64,000 nucleotides of DNA from Stutzerimonas stutzeri. GTDB taxonomy: Bacteria; Pseudomonadota; Gammaproteobacteria; Pseudomonadales; Pseudomonadaceae. Below, piece by piece: positions 23,094 through 42,852 of this stretch (the stretch's first letter is position 1; the number at the start of each line of letters is the position of its first letter). The DNA lies in the NCBI RefSeq assembly GCF_024451105.1, contig NZ_JANGEY010000002.1, positions 62,001-126,000 of the forward strand, read 5' to 3'. The position numbers and the translations under genes are program-made. The notes beneath the pieces are model-generated. The model was given only the letters and a program-made list of their open reading frames with translations. It was not told the DNA's origin and made no database searches.

Positions 23094-23828
23094 ATGAGCC
23101 AGACCTTCGATGTTGCCGCCCTGGCGGCCGCCTATGCCGACAAATCCCCGCAGGAGGTGCTCAAGCTCGCCTTCGAGCATTTCGGCGACGACCTGTGGAT
23201 CTCCTTCAGCGGCGCCGAAGACGTGGTGCTGGTGGACATGGCCTGGAAGCTGAACAGGAACGTCAGGGTGTTCAGCCTGGACACCGGCCGCCTGCATGCG
23301 CAGACCTACCGCTTCATCGAGCAGGTGCGCGAGCACTACGGCATCGCCATCGAGGTGCTGTCGCCGGATCCGCGCCTGCTCGAGCCGCTGGTGCGCGAGA
23401 AGGGCCTGTTCAGCTTCTACAAGGACGGCCACGGCGAGTGCTGCGGCATCCGCAAGATCGAGCCGCTCAAGCGCAAGCTGGCCACCGTCAGCGCCTGGGC
23501 CACCGGCCAGCGCCGCGACCAGAGCCCGGGCACCCGCAGCAAGGTCGCCGTGCTGGAACTGGACGGCGCCTTCTCCAGCGCCGACAAGCCGCTGTACAAG
23601 TTCAACCCGCTGGCCAACATGAGCAGCGAGGAAGTCTGGGGCTACATCCGCATGCTGGAGATTCCCTACAACCCGCTGCACGAGCAGGGCTACATCAGCA
23701 TCGGCTGCGAGCCCTGCACCCGTCCGGTGCTGCCCAACCAGCACGAGCGCGAGGGCCGCTGGTGGTGGGAGGAAGCCACCCACAAGGAATGCGGACTGCA
23801 CGCCGGCAACCTGATCGCCAAAAACTGA
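23094..23828 (+). CDS. cysH: adenosine 5'-phosphosulfate reductase (assimilatory)
   Basis: Reduces APS to sulfite with thioredoxin in cysteine synthesis. The 244-aa protein carries the four cysteines that mark the APS-specific, [4Fe-4S] form: C116-C117 in [12 protein letters not shown] and C205-xx-C208 in [11 protein letters not shown], followed by a C-terminal KECGLH motif holding the catalytic cysteine. The PP-loop-like [15 protein letters not shown] and the segment [13 protein letters not shown] are present. It diverges from thrH across about 220 bp of AT-richer DNA that must hold both promoters. Confidence 0.95.
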   Translation: MSQTFDVAALAAAYADKSPQEVLKLAFEHFGDDLWISFSGAEDVVLVDMAWKLNRNVRVFSLDTGRLHAQTYRFIEQVREHYGIAIEVLSPDPRLLEPLVREKGLFSFYKDGHGECCGIRKIEPLKRKLATVSAWATGQRRDQSPGTRSKVAVLELDGAFSSADKPLYKFNPLANMSSEEVWGYIRMLEIPYNPLHEQGYISIGCEPCTRPVLPNQHEREGRWWWEEATHKECGLHAGNLIAKN

Positions 23829-23843
23829 GTCAGGGCGCAATCA

Positions 23844-23876
23844 ACAAGGCCCGGGCGCGCTGCGTCCGGGCCTTGT
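23844..23876 (+). terminator. terminator after cysH
   Basis: An 11-bp stem ACAAGGCCCGG (23844-23854) pairs with CCGGGCCTTGT (23866-23876), then CGTT. It follows the cysH stop by 15 bp. Confidence 0.6.
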
Positions 23877-23953
23877 CGTTCCCGGGCCGCTGTAACCCGG
23901 CGTTAACCTGGCCCCTCTAGACTGCCCTCACCGGCAGATCAGGAGAGACCGCC

Positions 23954-24130
23954 ATGCACCGCGAACAACTACCCACCTCCATCCAGACCGCACGGAAGCT
24001 GCGTCACCTGCACCTGGGCGCGATCATCGACGCCCAGGGCCGCGAGATCCCGATCACCGAGCAGATGATCCTGCAGGCCTGCCGCCAGCTGGAGAAGGAC
24101 AGCCAGCCACGCCGCCGCCTGTTCGGCTGA
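23954..24130 (+). CDS. small conserved pseudomonad protein of unknown function
   Basis: A 58-aa reading frame begins with MHREQLPTSIQTARKLR and continues GAIIDAQGREIPITEQMI and LQACRQLEKD. The phrase IDAQGREIPITE recurs, as far as I recall, in short pseudomonad proteins of unknown function. Codon use matches the neighbours, AGGAGA precedes the ATG by 7-12 bases and a promoter-like TAGACT lies before it. No membrane segment or signal peptide is seen. Its stop abuts that of convergent pdxB with no bases between them. Confidence 0.7.
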   Translation: MHREQLPTSIQTARKLRHLHLGAIIDAQGREIPITEQMILQACRQLEKDSQPRRRLFG

Positions 24131-25273
24131 TCAGTCCAGCTGCACTCCCAGCGCCGCCAGCTGGCGGCGCAGATCCATCCCTTCCCCCGTCACCCGCACC
24201 CTGAGCTCGGGCAGCTCGCGGCGCATCGGATAGTGCTTGCGCAGCGCATCGAAGCCGGCGCGGCGCGCCTCGGCATCGCCGGCCAGGCTGCGCCGGAAGT
24301 TGGCATCGTCGCGGCGCGGGTCGTACACCGCGCGGCAGACGGTGGCCAGCGCCCAGGCCGCTTCGGCCGCCCCGTGCAGCACCAGCTCGCTCAGCCAGGC
24401 CGGCGGCAGCAACTCGGCAAGGCAGACCGGCGCCGGCTCGCCGCGCCAGCGGCAGAACGCCTGGTAGATCTGCTCGGTGCCGCGCAGCTTGCCGTCCAGG
24501 CTGTAGCCGGCGATGTGCGGCGTGGCCAGCCGGCACAGTGCGGCCAGTTCGGCATCCACCTGCGGCTCGCCCTCCCAGACGTCCAGCACCACCTCGAGCT
24601 CGGCGCCGGCCTGCAGGTGGGCCTTGAGCGCCGCATTGTCGAGCACCGCGCCGCGGCTGGCGTTGACCAGCCAGCAGCCCGGCTGCAGGCGAGCCAGACG
24701 CGGCGCGTCGAACAGGTGCCAGGTGGCATCGGCGCCCTCGCGGGTCAGCGGCGTGTGCAGGCTGATCACGTCGCAGCACCGGACGATCTCCTCCAGCGTC
24801 ACGAAGTCGCCGCCCTCGGCGGCCTGGCGCGGCGGATCGCAGACCAGCACGCGCCAGCCCAGCCCGCGCAGCAGCTCGACCAGCCGGCCGCCGACCTGGC
24901 CGGCGCCGACCACGCCGTAGGTGCGCGCGGCCAGCTCGACGCCATGGCGCTCGCCCAGCGCCAGCAGCGCACCCAGCACGTACTCGACCACCCCGCGGGC
25001 GTTGCAGCCCGGCGCGCTGGACCAGGCGATGCCGGCCTCGGCGAAGTACGCCAGGTCCAGATGGTCGGTGCCGATGGTGCAGGTGCCGACGAACTGCACC
25101 GGGCTGCCCTCCAGCAGCGCGCGGTCGACCCGGGTCACCGAACGCACCAGCAGCACGTCGGCGTCGGCCACGGCGCTGCGGTCGATGGCGCGCCCGGGCA
25201 GGCGGCGGATCTCGCCGAAGGACGCGAAGAAGGGATCGAGCAGGGGAATGTTCTCGTCGGCCAGCAGGCGCAT
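24131..25273 (-). CDS. pdxB: 4-phosphoerythronate dehydrogenase
   Basis: NAD-dependent oxidation of 4-phospho-D-erythronate in pyridoxal phosphate synthesis. The length of 380 aa equals that of known PdxB. The N-terminus [28 protein letters not shown] is characteristic, the Rossmann motif [21 protein letters not shown] lies near residue 118-138, and the catalytic-domain segments [10 protein letters not shown] and [10 protein letters not shown] are present. The C-terminal PdxB dimerisation domain follows residue 285. It reads toward the 58-aa gene and diverges from the MATE pump gene. Confidence 0.95.
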   Translation of the reverse strand: MRLLADENIPLLDPFFASFGEIRRLPGRAIDRSAVADADVLLVRSVTRVDRALLEGSPVQFVGTCTIGTDHLDLAYFAEAGIAWSSAPGCNARGVVEYVLGALLALGERHGVELAARTYGVVGAGQVGGRLVELLRGLGWRVLVCDPPRQAAEGGDFVTLEEIVRCCDVISLHTPLTREGADATWHLFDAPRLARLQPGCWLVNASRGAVLDNAALKAHLQAGAELEVVLDVWEGEPQVDAELAALCRLATPHIAGYSLDGKLRGTEQIYQAFCRWRGEPAPVCLAELLPPAWLSELVLHGAAEAAWALATVCRAVYDPRRDDANFRRSLAGDAEARRAGFDALRKHYPMRRELPELRVRVTGEGMDLRRQLAALGVQLD

Positions 25274-25395
25274 GGGGGGTGTCCGTCAGGAAATTTGCCC
25301 AACTCTAGCGCAGATGGGCGCCGCGGCGGCAGTCGGGCCGCTGGCTCCACTCTGGTGCACGGCGTAGACTGACCGCCTGCTTTCCGAGGCCCGTC

Positions 25396-26793
25396 ATGTC
25401 CGTCCCGCCCGCTCCAGCCCCCCTCTCCCGCAGCCGCCGCAGCCTGAACGAACTCCGAGCCCTGCTCGCCCTCGCCGGCCCGATCATGGTCGCCCAACTG
25501 GCCAACACCGCCATGGGCTTCGTCGACACCCTGATGGCCGGACGGGTCAGTCCCCACGACCTGGCGGCGGTGGCGCTGGGCAACTCGATCTGGGTGCCGG
25601 TGCTGCTGCTGATGAACGGCATCCTGCTGGCCACCACCGCCAAGGTGGCGCGCAAGGTCGGTGCCGGCGACTATCCGCGGATCGGCCCGCTGGTGCGCCA
25701 GGCCCTGTGGCTCGGCCTGCTCCTCGGCCTGCTCGCCGCCGGCCTGCTGCTGGCCGCCGAGCCGGTACTGCGCCTGATGCAGGTCGAGGATGCACTGCGC
25801 GCCAGCAGCATGGGCTACCTGCAGGCGGTAGCCAGCGGCTTCCCGGCGCTGGCCCTGTACATGGTGCTGCGCAGCTTCAGCGACGGCCTCGGCAGCACCC
25901 GGCCGACCATGGTGATCGGCCTGCTCGCCCTGCTGCTGAACATTCCGGCCAACTACATCTTCATCAACGGCAAGTTCGGCCTGCCGGCCATGGGCGGGGT
26001 CGGCTGCGGCTGGGCCACCGCGCTGGTGATGTGGTTCATGCTCGGCGCCATGCTCTGGTGGGTGCGCTGGGCGCCGGCGTACCGCACAAGCCGGCTGTTC
26101 GAGCACCTGGAACCACCGCAGTGGCCGGCGCTGCGCGGCCTGCTGGCGGTCGGCGTGCCGATCGGCGTGGCCATCTTCGCCGAGGCCAGCATCTTCTCGG
26201 TGATCGCCCTGCTGATCGGCAGCCTGGGCGCCAGCGTGGTCGCCGGGCATCAGGTGGCGCTGAACTTTTCCTCGATGGTGTTCATGATCCCCTACTCGCT
26301 GGCGATGGCCGCCACCGTGCGGGTCGGCCAGGCGCTGGGCCGCGCCGCGCCGCGCGAGGCGCGCTTCAGCGCCGGGGTCGCGATGGCCACGGCGCTGGCC
26401 TATGCCTGCTGCTCGGCCAGCCTGATGCTGTGGCTGCGCGGGGACATCGCCCGGCTGTACACCCCGGACCCGCAGGTGCTGGCGGTGGCCAGCGCGCTGC
26501 TGGTGTACTCGGCGCTGTTCCAGTTCTCCGACGCCATCCAGGTCACCGCTGCCGGCGCGCTGCGCGGCTACCAGGACACCCGCGCGACCATGCTGATCAC
26601 CCTGCTGGCCTACTGGGGCATCGGCCTGCCGATCGGCTACGGGCTGGGCCTGGCCGACTGGTTCGGTCCGGCCAGCGGCCCGGCCGGCCTGTGGCAGGGG
26701 CTGGTGGTGGGGCTGAGCTGCGCCGCGCTGCTGCTCGGCGTGCGCCTGCAGCGCATCGGCCGGCGCCAGATCCGCACCACCGCACAGACGTAG
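25396..26793 (+). CDS. MATE-family multidrug efflux transporter (NorM/PmpM-like)
   Basis: A 465-aa integral membrane protein with about twelve hydrophobic segments arranged as two MatE halves. The first begins ELRALLALAGPIMVAQLANTAMGFVD and the second VGVPIGVAIFAEASIFSVIALLIG, the repeated family pattern. MATE pumps of the NorM type export cationic drugs and dyes in exchange for protons or sodium. The ATG at 25396 is close to a short Arg/Ser-rich leader. The TAG stop lies inside an intergenic repeat-like element. Confidence 0.92.
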   Translation: MSVPPAPAPLSRSRRSLNELRALLALAGPIMVAQLANTAMGFVDTLMAGRVSPHDLAAVALGNSIWVPVLLLMNGILLATTAKVARKVGAGDYPRIGPLVRQALWLGLLLGLLAAGLLLAAEPVLRLMQVEDALRASSMGYLQAVASGFPALALYMVLRSFSDGLGSTRPTMVIGLLALLLNIPANYIFINGKFGLPAMGGVGCGWATALVMWFMLGAMLWWVRWAPAYRTSRLFEHLEPPQWPALRGLLAVGVPIGVAIFAEASIFSVIALLIGSLGASVVAGHQVALNFSSMVFMIPYSLAMAATVRVGQALGRAAPREARFSAGVAMATALAYACCSASLMLWLRGDIARLYTPDPQVLAVASALLVYSALFQFSDAIQVTAAGALRGYQDTRATMLITLLAYWGIGLPIGYGLGLADWFGPASGPAGLWQGLVVGLSCAALLLGVRLQRIGRRQIRTTAQT

Positions 26794-26879
26794 GGTGGAA
26801 AACGACCACAGGTCTTTCCACCACAGGCAACGGCGGAAAACGCTGCGCGGTTTGCCACGGGATGGCCAGCCACCCTAGC
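26790..26879. repeat. probable dispersed intergenic repeat (GTAGGGTGG... type)
   Basis: The segment opens GTAGGGTGGAAAACG and closes CCACCCTAGC, so its ends are inverted copies of each other. Inside are a GGTCTTTCCACC segment, and a GGCGGAAAACGC segment. Elements of this kind recur between genes in pseudomonads. Only this copy is in the window, so repetition itself is not shown here. Confidence 0.5.
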
Positions 26880-26908
26880 GCCGGCCCCTACCGCGGTCAC
26901 CGCCAGTT

Positions 26909-27148
26909 TCAGTCGGGCTTCTTGCGGATCCAGTACAGGTAGGTGCCGGCGTCCTGCTGCTGCTCGAGCAGCTCGTGGCCGAGGAACAGGCAGAATTTGG
27001 GGATGTCGCGCCAGGTCGAGGGATCGGTGGCGATCACCTTGAGCAGACCGCCGGCCGGCAGGTCGCGCACCTTGTTGTGCAGCAACATGACCGGCTCGGG
27101 GCAGCTCAGCCCGGTGGCGTCGAGAATGGCATCGGGTTGCTGGGACAT
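26909..27148 (-). CDS. tusA: sulfurtransferase TusA family protein
   Basis: A 79-aa SirA/TusA-fold protein that relays persulfide sulfur, in E. coli for 2-thiouridine formation in tRNA. The hallmark is [21 protein letters not shown] with the sulfur-carrying Cys16 in the CPEP motif. The C-terminus ends YWIRKKPD, typical of TusA. The ATG at 27148 matches the family length; an upstream ATG at 27202 would add 18 unconserved residues. It diverges from acnA. Confidence 0.9.
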   Translation of the reverse strand: MSQQPDAILDATGLSCPEPVMLLHNKVRDLPAGGLLKVIATDPSTWRDIPKFCLFLGHELLEQQQDAGTYLYWIRKKPD

Positions 27149-27280
27149 GGGGGGCTCCAGTGGACAGGCCGGCATTGTCGCGCAAAGCGACCGTGCGGCC
27201 AACCGACCGGCAGGCAGGCGGCGGACGGACTAGGCTTGAGGATCGAGTCCCGCCGCCCAGCCCGCCTGGAGGACACCGCC

Positions 27281-29953
<2,673 letters not shown>

Positions 29954-29978
29954 GCGACGGCGCTCGCCCACCCCCGCC

Positions 29979-30626
29979 CTACGCGCAGACGGAGGCCGGC
30001 GCGGCGAGGAACCCGGCGACCGCCTCGACGGTGCGCTGCAGGTGCTGCGCGTGGCTGCAGCCGGAGGCCTTCAGCGGCTTGAGGTCGTGGTCGGCCGCCG
30101 CCAGCCAGAGCAGGCGGATCGCCGGCGCCAGCGCATAGCCGGCCACTCGTTCGCGATTGCCGAGGGCGTCGCGTTCGCCTTGGACGATCAGCGTCGGCGT
30201 ACGCAGCGCGGCCAGGTGCTCGACCCGCGGCTTCTCCGGCTTGCCGGCGGCATGGAAGGGATAGCCCAGGCAGACCAGCGCCGCGGCCCCCAGCTCGTCG
30301 GCCAGCAGGCTGGCCATGCGCCCGCCCATCGACTTGCCGCCCACCGCCCAGGCGCCCGGCTCGCGCGCGTTCACCTCGCGCCACACCGCCCGCCAGCAAT
30401 CGAGCAGTCGCGCCTGCGGGTCGGGCGGCCGCTTGCCGCCGCCCCCGCGCCGCGCGGCCATGTAGGGAAACTCGAAGCGCACCACCCTCACGCCCTGCTC
30501 GGCCAGCCGCTCGGCGATGTCGTCCATGAACGGACTGTCCATCGGTGCACCGGCGCCGTGGGCGAGAATCAGCCGGCCGCGCGGGCGGACGACCGGCCCG
30601 GAGCACAAAAGTTCGGAAAATTCCAT
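29979..30626 (-). CDS. small alpha/beta-family hydrolase (KANL3/Tex30-like)
   Basis: A 215-aa single-domain hydrolase. It has the oxyanion segment [16 protein letters not shown], a nucleophile elbow [11 protein letters not shown] (serine in G-K-S-M-G) and, toward the C-terminus, GERDALGN and a histidine in AADHDLKPL as probable acid and base. Proteins of this type are related to dienelactone hydrolases but their substrates are unknown. It diverges from the first cco operon, and the Anr box between them could affect both. Confidence 0.8.
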   Translation of the reverse strand: MEFSELLCSGPVVRPRGRLILAHGAGAPMDSPFMDDIAERLAEQGVRVVRFEFPYMAARRGGGGKRPPDPQARLLDCWRAVWREVNAREPGAWAVGGKSMGGRMASLLADELGAAALVCLGYPFHAAGKPEKPRVEHLAALRTPTLIVQGERDALGNRERVAGYALAPAIRLLWLAAADHDLKPLKASGCSHAQHLQRTVEAVAGFLAAPASVCA

Positions 30627-30653
30627 GCGAAAGACCTCATGCCCCCTAGGGCC

Positions 30654-30667
30654 TTGATTTGTATCAA
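30654..30667. promoter_or_regulatory. Anr/FNR box of cco operon A
   Basis: TTGATTTGTATCAA matches the FNR/Anr consensus TTGAT-N4-ATCAA in all ten fixed positions. It lies 77 bp before the first ccoN start. The intact anr gene in this window (44400-45140) provides the regulator. No exact -10 is obvious; TTTATC at 30684-30689 is the nearest. Confidence 0.85.
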
Positions 30668-30743
30668 CATCTATCCGAGGCAGTTTATCCATGCTGACGC
30701 TGATCTTTTTCCGATCAAGCCCATTAGTCGTGGAACCTCGAAA

Positions 30744-35538
<4,795 letters not shown>

Positions 35539-35539
<1 letters not shown>

Positions 35540-36150
35540 TGAACAAGCACGAAATCATCGAGAAGAACATCGGCCTGATGGCGCTGCTGATGGTGCTCGC
35601 CGTCAGCATCGGCGGCCTGACCCAGATCGTGCCGCTGTTCTTCCAGGACGTGGTCAACGAGCCGGTCGAGGGCATGAAGCCCTACACCGCCCTGCAGCTG
35701 GAAGGCCGCGACGTCTACATCAAGGAAGGCTGCGTCGGCTGCCACTCGCAGATGATCCGTCCGTTCCGCGCCGAGACCGAGCGCTACGGCCACTACTCGG
35801 TGGCCGGCGAGAGCGTCTGGGACCACCCGTTCCTGTGGGGCTCCAAGCGTACCGGCCCGGACCTGGCCCGCGTCGGCGGCCGCTACTCCGACGACTGGCA
35901 CCGCGCCCACCTGTACAACCCGCGCAACGTGGTGCCCGAGTCGAAGATGCCCTCCTACCCCTGGCTGGTGGAGAACAAGCTGACCGGCAAGGACACCGCC
36001 GCCAAGATGAGCGCGCTGCGCACCCTGGGCGTACCTTACACCGACGAAGACATTGCCGGCGCCCGCGACGCGGTCAAGGGCAAGACCGAGATGGACGCGC
36101 TGGTCGCGTACCTCCAGGTCCTCGGCACCAGCATCAAGAACAAACGGTAA
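35539..36150 (+). CDS. ccoO: cbb3 oxidase subunit II, monoheme c-type (operon B)
   Basis: A 203-aa monoheme cytochrome with the CVGCH heme motif and one N-terminal anchor helix. It is almost identical to the operon A protein and starts within the preceding ccoN stop (TGATG). Its end runs on to ccoQ after 6 bp. Confidence 0.96.
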
Positions 36151-36156
36151 CGCGCC

Positions 36157-36342
36157 ATGGATATCGGGACTCTGCGTGGACTGGGCACAGCCATCGTTTT
36201 GATCGCCTTCGTGGGCCTGCTGCTCTGGGTCTTCAGCGGCAGGCGCAAGAAGAGCTTCGACGAGGCGGCCAACCTGCCCTTCGCCGACGAGCCCAAATCC
36301 GAAAAGCGTGAAGAAGAAGCTTCTAGGAGTAAGCACGAATGA
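36157..36342 (+). CDS. ccoQ: cbb3 oxidase subunit IV (CcoQ)
   Basis: A 61-aa single-helix protein: [19 protein letters not shown], then [20 protein letters not shown] and a charged tail with lysine and glutamate. CcoQ stabilises the assembled oxidase, especially the contact of CcoP with the NO core. The stop overlaps the ccoP start by 4 bp. It is found only in operon B; the equivalent space in operon A is 29 bp. Confidence 0.9.
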   Translation: MDIGTLRGLGTAIVLIAFVGLLLWVFSGRRKKSFDEAANLPFADEPKSEKREEEASRSKHE

Positions 36343-37253
36343 CCAGTTTCTGGAATTGGTACGTCACCATACTCAGCCTCGGCACCATAGTGGCGCTGGT
36401 CTGGCTGCTGTTCGCGACCCGCAAGGGGCAGCGCCAGGACACCACCGACCAGACCGTCGGCCACAGCTTCGACGGCATCGAGGAGTATGACAACCCGCTG
36501 CCGCGCTGGTGGTTCATGCTGTTCGTCGGCACCGTGGTGTTCGCCTTCGGCTACCTGGCCCTCTATCCGGGCCTGGGCAACTGGAAAGGCATCCTGCCCG
36601 GCTACGAGGATGGCTGGACCCAGGTCAAGCAGTGGCAGAAGGAAATGGATCGCGCCGACGCCGAGTACGGCCCGCTGTTCGCCAAGTACGCCGCCATGCC
36701 GGTGGCCGAGGTGGCCAAGGATCCGCAGGCGCTGAAGATGGGCGCGCGCATGTTCGCCTCCTACTGCTCGGTATGCCACGGCTCCGACGCCAAGGGCAGC
36801 TACGGCTTCCCCAACCTGACCGACGCCCACTGGCGCTGGGGCGGCGAGGCCGACACCATCAAGGCCAGCATCCTCGGCGGCCGTCACGGCATCATGCCGG
36901 GCTGGGAAGCGGTCATCGGCGAGGAAGGCGTGAAGAACGTCGCCGCCTACGTGCGCGGCGAACTGGCCGGCCTGCCGCTGCCGGAAGGCCACGGCGCCGA
37001 CCTGGCCGCCGGCCAGCAGGTGTTCGCCACCAACTGCGTCGCCTGCCACGGCCCGCAGGGCAAGGGCGTGCCGGCCATGGGCGCTCCGGACCTGACCGCC
37101 AGCGCCGGCTGGATCTACGGCTCCAGCCTGACCCAGCTGCAGCAGACCATCCGCCTCGGCCGCCAGGGCCAGATGCCCGCCCAGGAGCCCTACCTGGGCA
37201 ACGACAAGGTGCATCTGCTGGCCGCCTACGTGTACAGCCTGTCGCAGAAGTAA
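36339..37253 (+). CDS. ccoP: cbb3 oxidase subunit III, diheme c-type (operon B)
   Basis: A 304-aa diheme cytochrome c with two N-terminal helices and two heme motifs, CSVCH and CVACH. The first 110 codons differ from operon A at many sites, and the rest is nearly identical down to the DNA. It ends SLSQK where the other copy ends SLSQQSK. A long perfect hairpin follows. Confidence 0.95.
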   Translation: MTSFWNWYVTILSLGTIVALVWLLFATRKGQRQDTTDQTVGHSFDGIEEYDNPLPRWWFMLFVGTVVFAFGYLALYPGLGNWKGILPGYEDGWTQVKQWQKEMDRADAEYGPLFAKYAAMPVAEVAKDPQALKMGARMFASYCSVCHGSDAKGSYGFPNLTDAHWRWGGEADTIKASILGGRHGIMPGWEAVIGEEGVKNVAAYVRGELAGLPLPEGHGADLAAGQQVFATNCVACHGPQGKGVPAMGAPDLTASAGWIYGSSLTQLQQTIRLGRQGQMPAQEPYLGNDKVHLLAAYVYSLSQK

Positions 37254-37270
37254 GCCTCCGCCCGCTGTCC

Positions 37271-37309
37271 GACAACGGCGCTTTCCGCTCACCGGAAAGC
37301 GCCGTTGTC
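37271..37309 (+). terminator. strong hairpin after cco operon B
   Basis: A 17-bp perfect stem GACAACGGCGCTTTCCG (37271-37287) pairs with 37293-37309 around the loop CTCAC. Only a short GTTT follows. It parts the oxidase genes from the assembly genes ccoGHIS; the 168 bp up to ccoG show no gene and must hold the ccoG promoter. Confidence 0.7.
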
Positions 37310-37477
37310 GTTTCCGGAACAGCGCGACCCGCAGGCAGCATACTCCGGCAGGTATTGCGCGACGACCCGTCGCATGCAGGCGCCAGCCATTAGGCGTACC
37401 ATTGCGCAAAAGGTGAACCGACCCTGTCGGCCATGCACCGCGGGGCACCTCTCCTCCTCCAGCCGTGGCAGAGACCG

Positions 37478-38896
37478 ATGAGCGACAAGATTCCCGTCCA
37501 GGACGTAACCCCCACCAGCGCAGCCAAGAAGGGCGACAGCGTGGATCTCTACGCCAAGCGCGAGATGATCTACACCAAGTCCTTCACCGGCCTGTTCCGC
37601 AACATCCGCATGGCGAGCGGCGCCTTCCTGTTCCTCCTGTTCTTCGGTACCGCCTGGCTCAACTGGGGGGATCGCCAGGCCGTCTGGTGGAATCTGCCCG
37701 AACGCAAGTTCTACATCTTCGGCGCCACCTTCTGGCCGCAGGACTTCATGCTGCTGTCCTGGCTCTTGATCATCTGCGCCTTCGGCCTGTTCTTCATCAC
37801 CGTGTTCGCCGGCCGCGTCTGGTGTGGCTACACCTGCCCGCAGAGCGTGTGGACCTGGGTGTTCATGTGGGCCGAGAAGGTCACCGAGGGCGACCGCAAC
37901 CAGCGCATGAAGCTCGACAAGCAACCGATGAGCGCCACGAAGCTGCTGCGCAAGACCGCCAAGCACGCCATCTGGCTGGGCGTCGCACTGGCTACCGCGC
38001 TGACCTTCGTCGGCTACTTCACCCCGATCCGCCAACTGCTCGTCGACCTGGTCACCTTCAATCTCGAGGGCTGGGCGCTGTTCTGGGTCGGCTTCTTCAC
38101 CCTGGCCACCTACGGCAACGCCGGCTGGTTGCGCGAGCAGGTGTGCATCCACATGTGCCCCTATTCGCGCTTCCAGAGCGTGATGTTCGACAAGGACACC
38201 CTGATCGTCTCCTACGACGCCGGCCGCGGCGAGCAGCGCGGCCCGCGCAAGAAGGATGCCGACTACAAGGCCCAGGGCCTCGGCGACTGCATCGACTGCA
38301 AGATGTGCGTGCACGTCTGCCCGACCGGCATCGACATCCGCAACGGCCTGCAGATCGCCTGCATCGGCTGCGCCGCCTGCGTCGACGCCTGCGACAGCAT
38401 CATGGACAAGATGAACTACCCGCGCGGGCTGGTCGGTTACACCACCGAGCACAACCTCAGCGGCCAGAAGACCCACCTGCTGCGCCCGCGCCTGATCGGC
38501 TACGCCGTCGCCCTGCTGGTGATGATGGGCGCCTTCACCACCGCCCTGGTGATGCGCCCGCTGGCCGAACTGGACGTGCTCAAGGACCGCGTGCTCTACC
38601 GCGAGAACGAATTCGGCCGCATCGAGAACGTCTACACCCTGCGGATCATGAACAAGGACCAGCGCGACCACGTCTACACCATCGGCGTCGAAGGGCTCGA
38701 CGGCCTGGTGATGGAAGGCCAGCGCGAAGTGCGCGCTGCCGCCGGCGAGGTGCTGTCGGTACCGATCGAACTGTCCATCGATCCGGAAAAGCTGCCTTCC
38801 ACCACCAACGAAATTCTCTTTACAATCCAGGCCGCCGACCTTCCCGGCAAAACCTTCGACGCCGAAAGCCGCTTCATCGGCCCGCGCGTCCGCTGA
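37478..38896 (+). CDS. ccoG: cbb3 oxidase accessory protein CcoG (FixG/RdxA)
   Basis: A 472-aa membrane ferredoxin-like protein; the family reduces Cu(II) to Cu(I) for insertion at CuB. It has several membrane helices in the first half (for example ASGAFLFLLFFGTAWLNW), a CGYTCPQSVW motif, and two [4Fe-4S] motifs, CIDCKMCVHVCPTGIDIR and CIGCAACVDACDSIMDK. A C-terminal Ig-like FixG domain follows. The ATG at 37478 gives MSDKIPVQDV; an ATG at 37433 would add 15 residues. First gene of the ccoGHIS cluster. Confidence 0.94.
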   Translation: MSDKIPVQDVTPTSAAKKGDSVDLYAKREMIYTKSFTGLFRNIRMASGAFLFLLFFGTAWLNWGDRQAVWWNLPERKFYIFGATFWPQDFMLLSWLLIICAFGLFFITVFAGRVWCGYTCPQSVWTWVFMWAEKVTEGDRNQRMKLDKQPMSATKLLRKTAKHAIWLGVALATALTFVGYFTPIRQLLVDLVTFNLEGWALFWVGFFTLATYGNAGWLREQVCIHMCPYSRFQSVMFDKDTLIVSYDAGRGEQRGPRKKDADYKAQGLGDCIDCKMCVHVCPTGIDIRNGLQIACIGCAACVDACDSIMDKMNYPRGLVGYTTEHNLSGQKTHLLRPRLIGYAVALLVMMGAFTTALVMRPLAELDVLKDRVLYRENEFGRIENVYTLRIMNKDQRDHVYTIGVEGLDGLVMEGQREVRAAAGEVLSVPIELSIDPEKLPSTTNEILFTIQAADLPGKTFDAESRFIGPRVR

Positions 38897-38911
38897 CAGT
38901 AGAGAGAGAGC

Positions 38912-39418
38912 ATGCAGCAGCCCGAGATCACCACTCGCTGGTACAAGCAGTTCTGGGCCTGGTTCGTCATCGCCATCCTGGGCAGTTCCGTCGTCCTCGG
39001 CACATCGCTGCTGGTCATATCGATCCGCAGCGCCGACACCCTGGTGGCCGACAACTACTACGACGTCGGCAAGGGCATCAACCAGTCGATCGAGCGCGAG
39101 CAGCTCGCCGAGCGCCTGGGCATGCATGCCGAGCTGACCCTCGACGAGCGCGAGGGCAGCGCCGAGCTGCGTCTGAGCGGCATCAGCCAGCCCCGCCAAC
39201 TGGTGCTCAATCTGCTCTCGCCGACCCAGCCGGAGCGCGACCGCCGCGTCGTGCTCCAGCCGGTGCCCGGCGAAGCCGGGCTGTACCGCGGCCAGATGAT
39301 CGACGCGGTCAGCGGCCGTCGCTTCGTCGAGCTGATCGGCAGCGAAGGCGGCCAGGACTGGCGGCTGTTCGACGAGTTCGTCCTGGAAGATCGCCGCCCG
39401 ATCTCCCTGGCGCCCTGA
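38912..39418 (+). CDS. ccoH: cbb3 oxidase assembly protein CcoH (FixH family)
   Basis: A 168-aa protein with one N-terminal membrane helix ([20 protein letters not shown]) and a periplasmic FixH domain beginning [18 protein letters not shown]. CcoH helps stabilise the early oxidase subcomplex with CcoP. It lies 15 bp after ccoG behind an AGAGAGAGA ribosome site and 9 bp before ccoI. Confidence 0.9.
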   Translation: MQQPEITTRWYKQFWAWFVIAILGSSVVLGTSLLVISIRSADTLVADNYYDVGKGINQSIEREQLAERLGMHAELTLDEREGSAELRLSGISQPRQLVLNLLSPTQPERDRRVVLQPVPGEAGLYRGQMIDAVSGRRFVELIGSEGGQDWRLFDEFVLEDRRPISLAP

Positions 39419-39427
39419 CGCCAGCCC

Positions 39428-41902
<2,475 letters not shown>

Positions 41903-41916
41903 TCCGGAGGTACCCC

Positions 41917-42138
41917 ATGCCCGCCCTCTACCTGCTGATCCCGGTGGCCGTCGGCCTGGTCGGCCTGGCCATCTGGGTGTTCTTCTGGGCCGTGGACAGC
42001 GGCCAGTACGACGACCTCGACAGCCCGGCGCACAGCATCCTGTTCGACGACGAGGATCCCAAGCACCAGGCCGGCATCGACGAGGCCAGCGCCGGCCAAG
42101 GCGAGGACAAGCGCGACGAGGAGCCGCCGCGTGGCTGA
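41917..42138 (+). CDS. ccoS: cbb3 oxidase maturation protein CcoS
   Basis: A 73-aa single-helix protein: MPALYLLIPVAVGLVGLAIW, then FFWAVDSGQYDDLDSPAH, the conserved CcoS signature, and an acidic tail. CcoS is needed to insert heme b and CuB into CcoN. GGAGG precedes the ATG. It overlaps the next gene by 8 bp. Confidence 0.93.
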   Translation: MPALYLLIPVAVGLVGLAIWVFFWAVDSGQYDDLDSPAHSILFDDEDPKHQAGIDEASAGQGEDKRDEEPPRG

Positions 42139-42847
42139 ACTGCTGCCCCTGCTGGTATCGGCACTGATCCTCGGTCTGCTCGGCGGCGGCCACTGCATCG
42201 GCATGTGCGGCGGCCTGATGGGCGCGCTGACCCTGGCGATTCCCGCCGAGCAGCGCCAGCGCCGCCTGCAGCTGCTGCTCGCCTACAACCTCGGCCGCAT
42301 CGCCTCCTACGGCCTCGCCGGCCTGCTGCTCGGCGCCGCCGGCTGGGCGCTGGCCAACGGTCCGGCAGCCACCGTGCTGCGCGTGCTCGCCGGCCTGCTG
42401 CTGATCGCCATGGGCCTCTACCTGGCCGGCTGGTGGAGCGGCCTGACCCGCATCGAGGGGGCCGGCCGCCTGCTCTGGCGACAGGTCGAACCGCTGGCCC
42501 GCGGCCTGCTGCCGGTGCGCAACGCGCCGCGCGCCCTGCTGCTCGGCGGGCTGTGGGGCTGGCTGCCCTGCGGCCTGGTCTACAGCACCCTGCTGTGGGC
42601 CGCCAGCCAGGGCGACGCGCTGGACAGCGCCCTGCTGATGCTGGCCTTCGGCCTCGGCACCCTGCCGGTGCTGCTGGCCACCGGGCTGGCCGCCGAGCGC
42701 CTGACCGCCCTGCTGCGCCGCCGCGGCGTGCGCATCGCCGGAGGCCTGCTGGTCATCCTGTTCGGCATCTGGACCCTGCCCGGCCCGCACCAGGACTGGC
42801 TGATGGGCCACGGCAGCGGCCACGCCGGCCTGCAAGGCGCACGCTGA
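42131..42847 (+). CDS. TauE/SafE-like membrane protein (DsbD_2-type), cco-associated
   Basis: A 238-aa membrane protein from a GTG start at 42131, which overlaps ccoS. Six hydrophobic segments are seen. It carries the pattern LGLLGGGHCIGMCGGLMGALTLA near the N-terminus (about residues 14-36) and GGLWGWLPCGLVYSTLLWAAS in the middle, each with cysteines and glycines as in the 'sulfite exporter TauE/SafE family' named CcoS neighbours. Its place at the end of the assembly cluster suggests copper or thiol handling for cbb3; the name implies sulfite export, which is not supported here. Confidence 0.8.
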   Translation: MAELLPLLVSALILGLLGGGHCIGMCGGLMGALTLAIPAEQRQRRLQLLLAYNLGRIASYGLAGLLLGAAGWALANGPAATVLRVLAGLLLIAMGLYLAGWWSGLTRIEGAGRLLWRQVEPLARGLLPVRNAPRALLLGGLWGWLPCGLVYSTLLWAASQGDALDSALLMLAFGLGTLPVLLATGLAAERLTALLRRRGVRIAGGLLVILFGIWTLPGPHQDWLMGHGSGHAGLQGAR

Positions 42848-42852
42848 AGCGG

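Noticed and set aside
30701-30717. Second inverted TGATC...GATCA near the operon A promoter as another Anr site
   Set aside because: Spacing between the halves is too long and the TTGAT/ATCAA half-site sequence is not kept on the left side.
42131-42847. Naming this gene a sulfite exporter
   Set aside because: The family label is by similarity only; its overlap with ccoS points to cbb3 assembly or copper/thiol handling instead.
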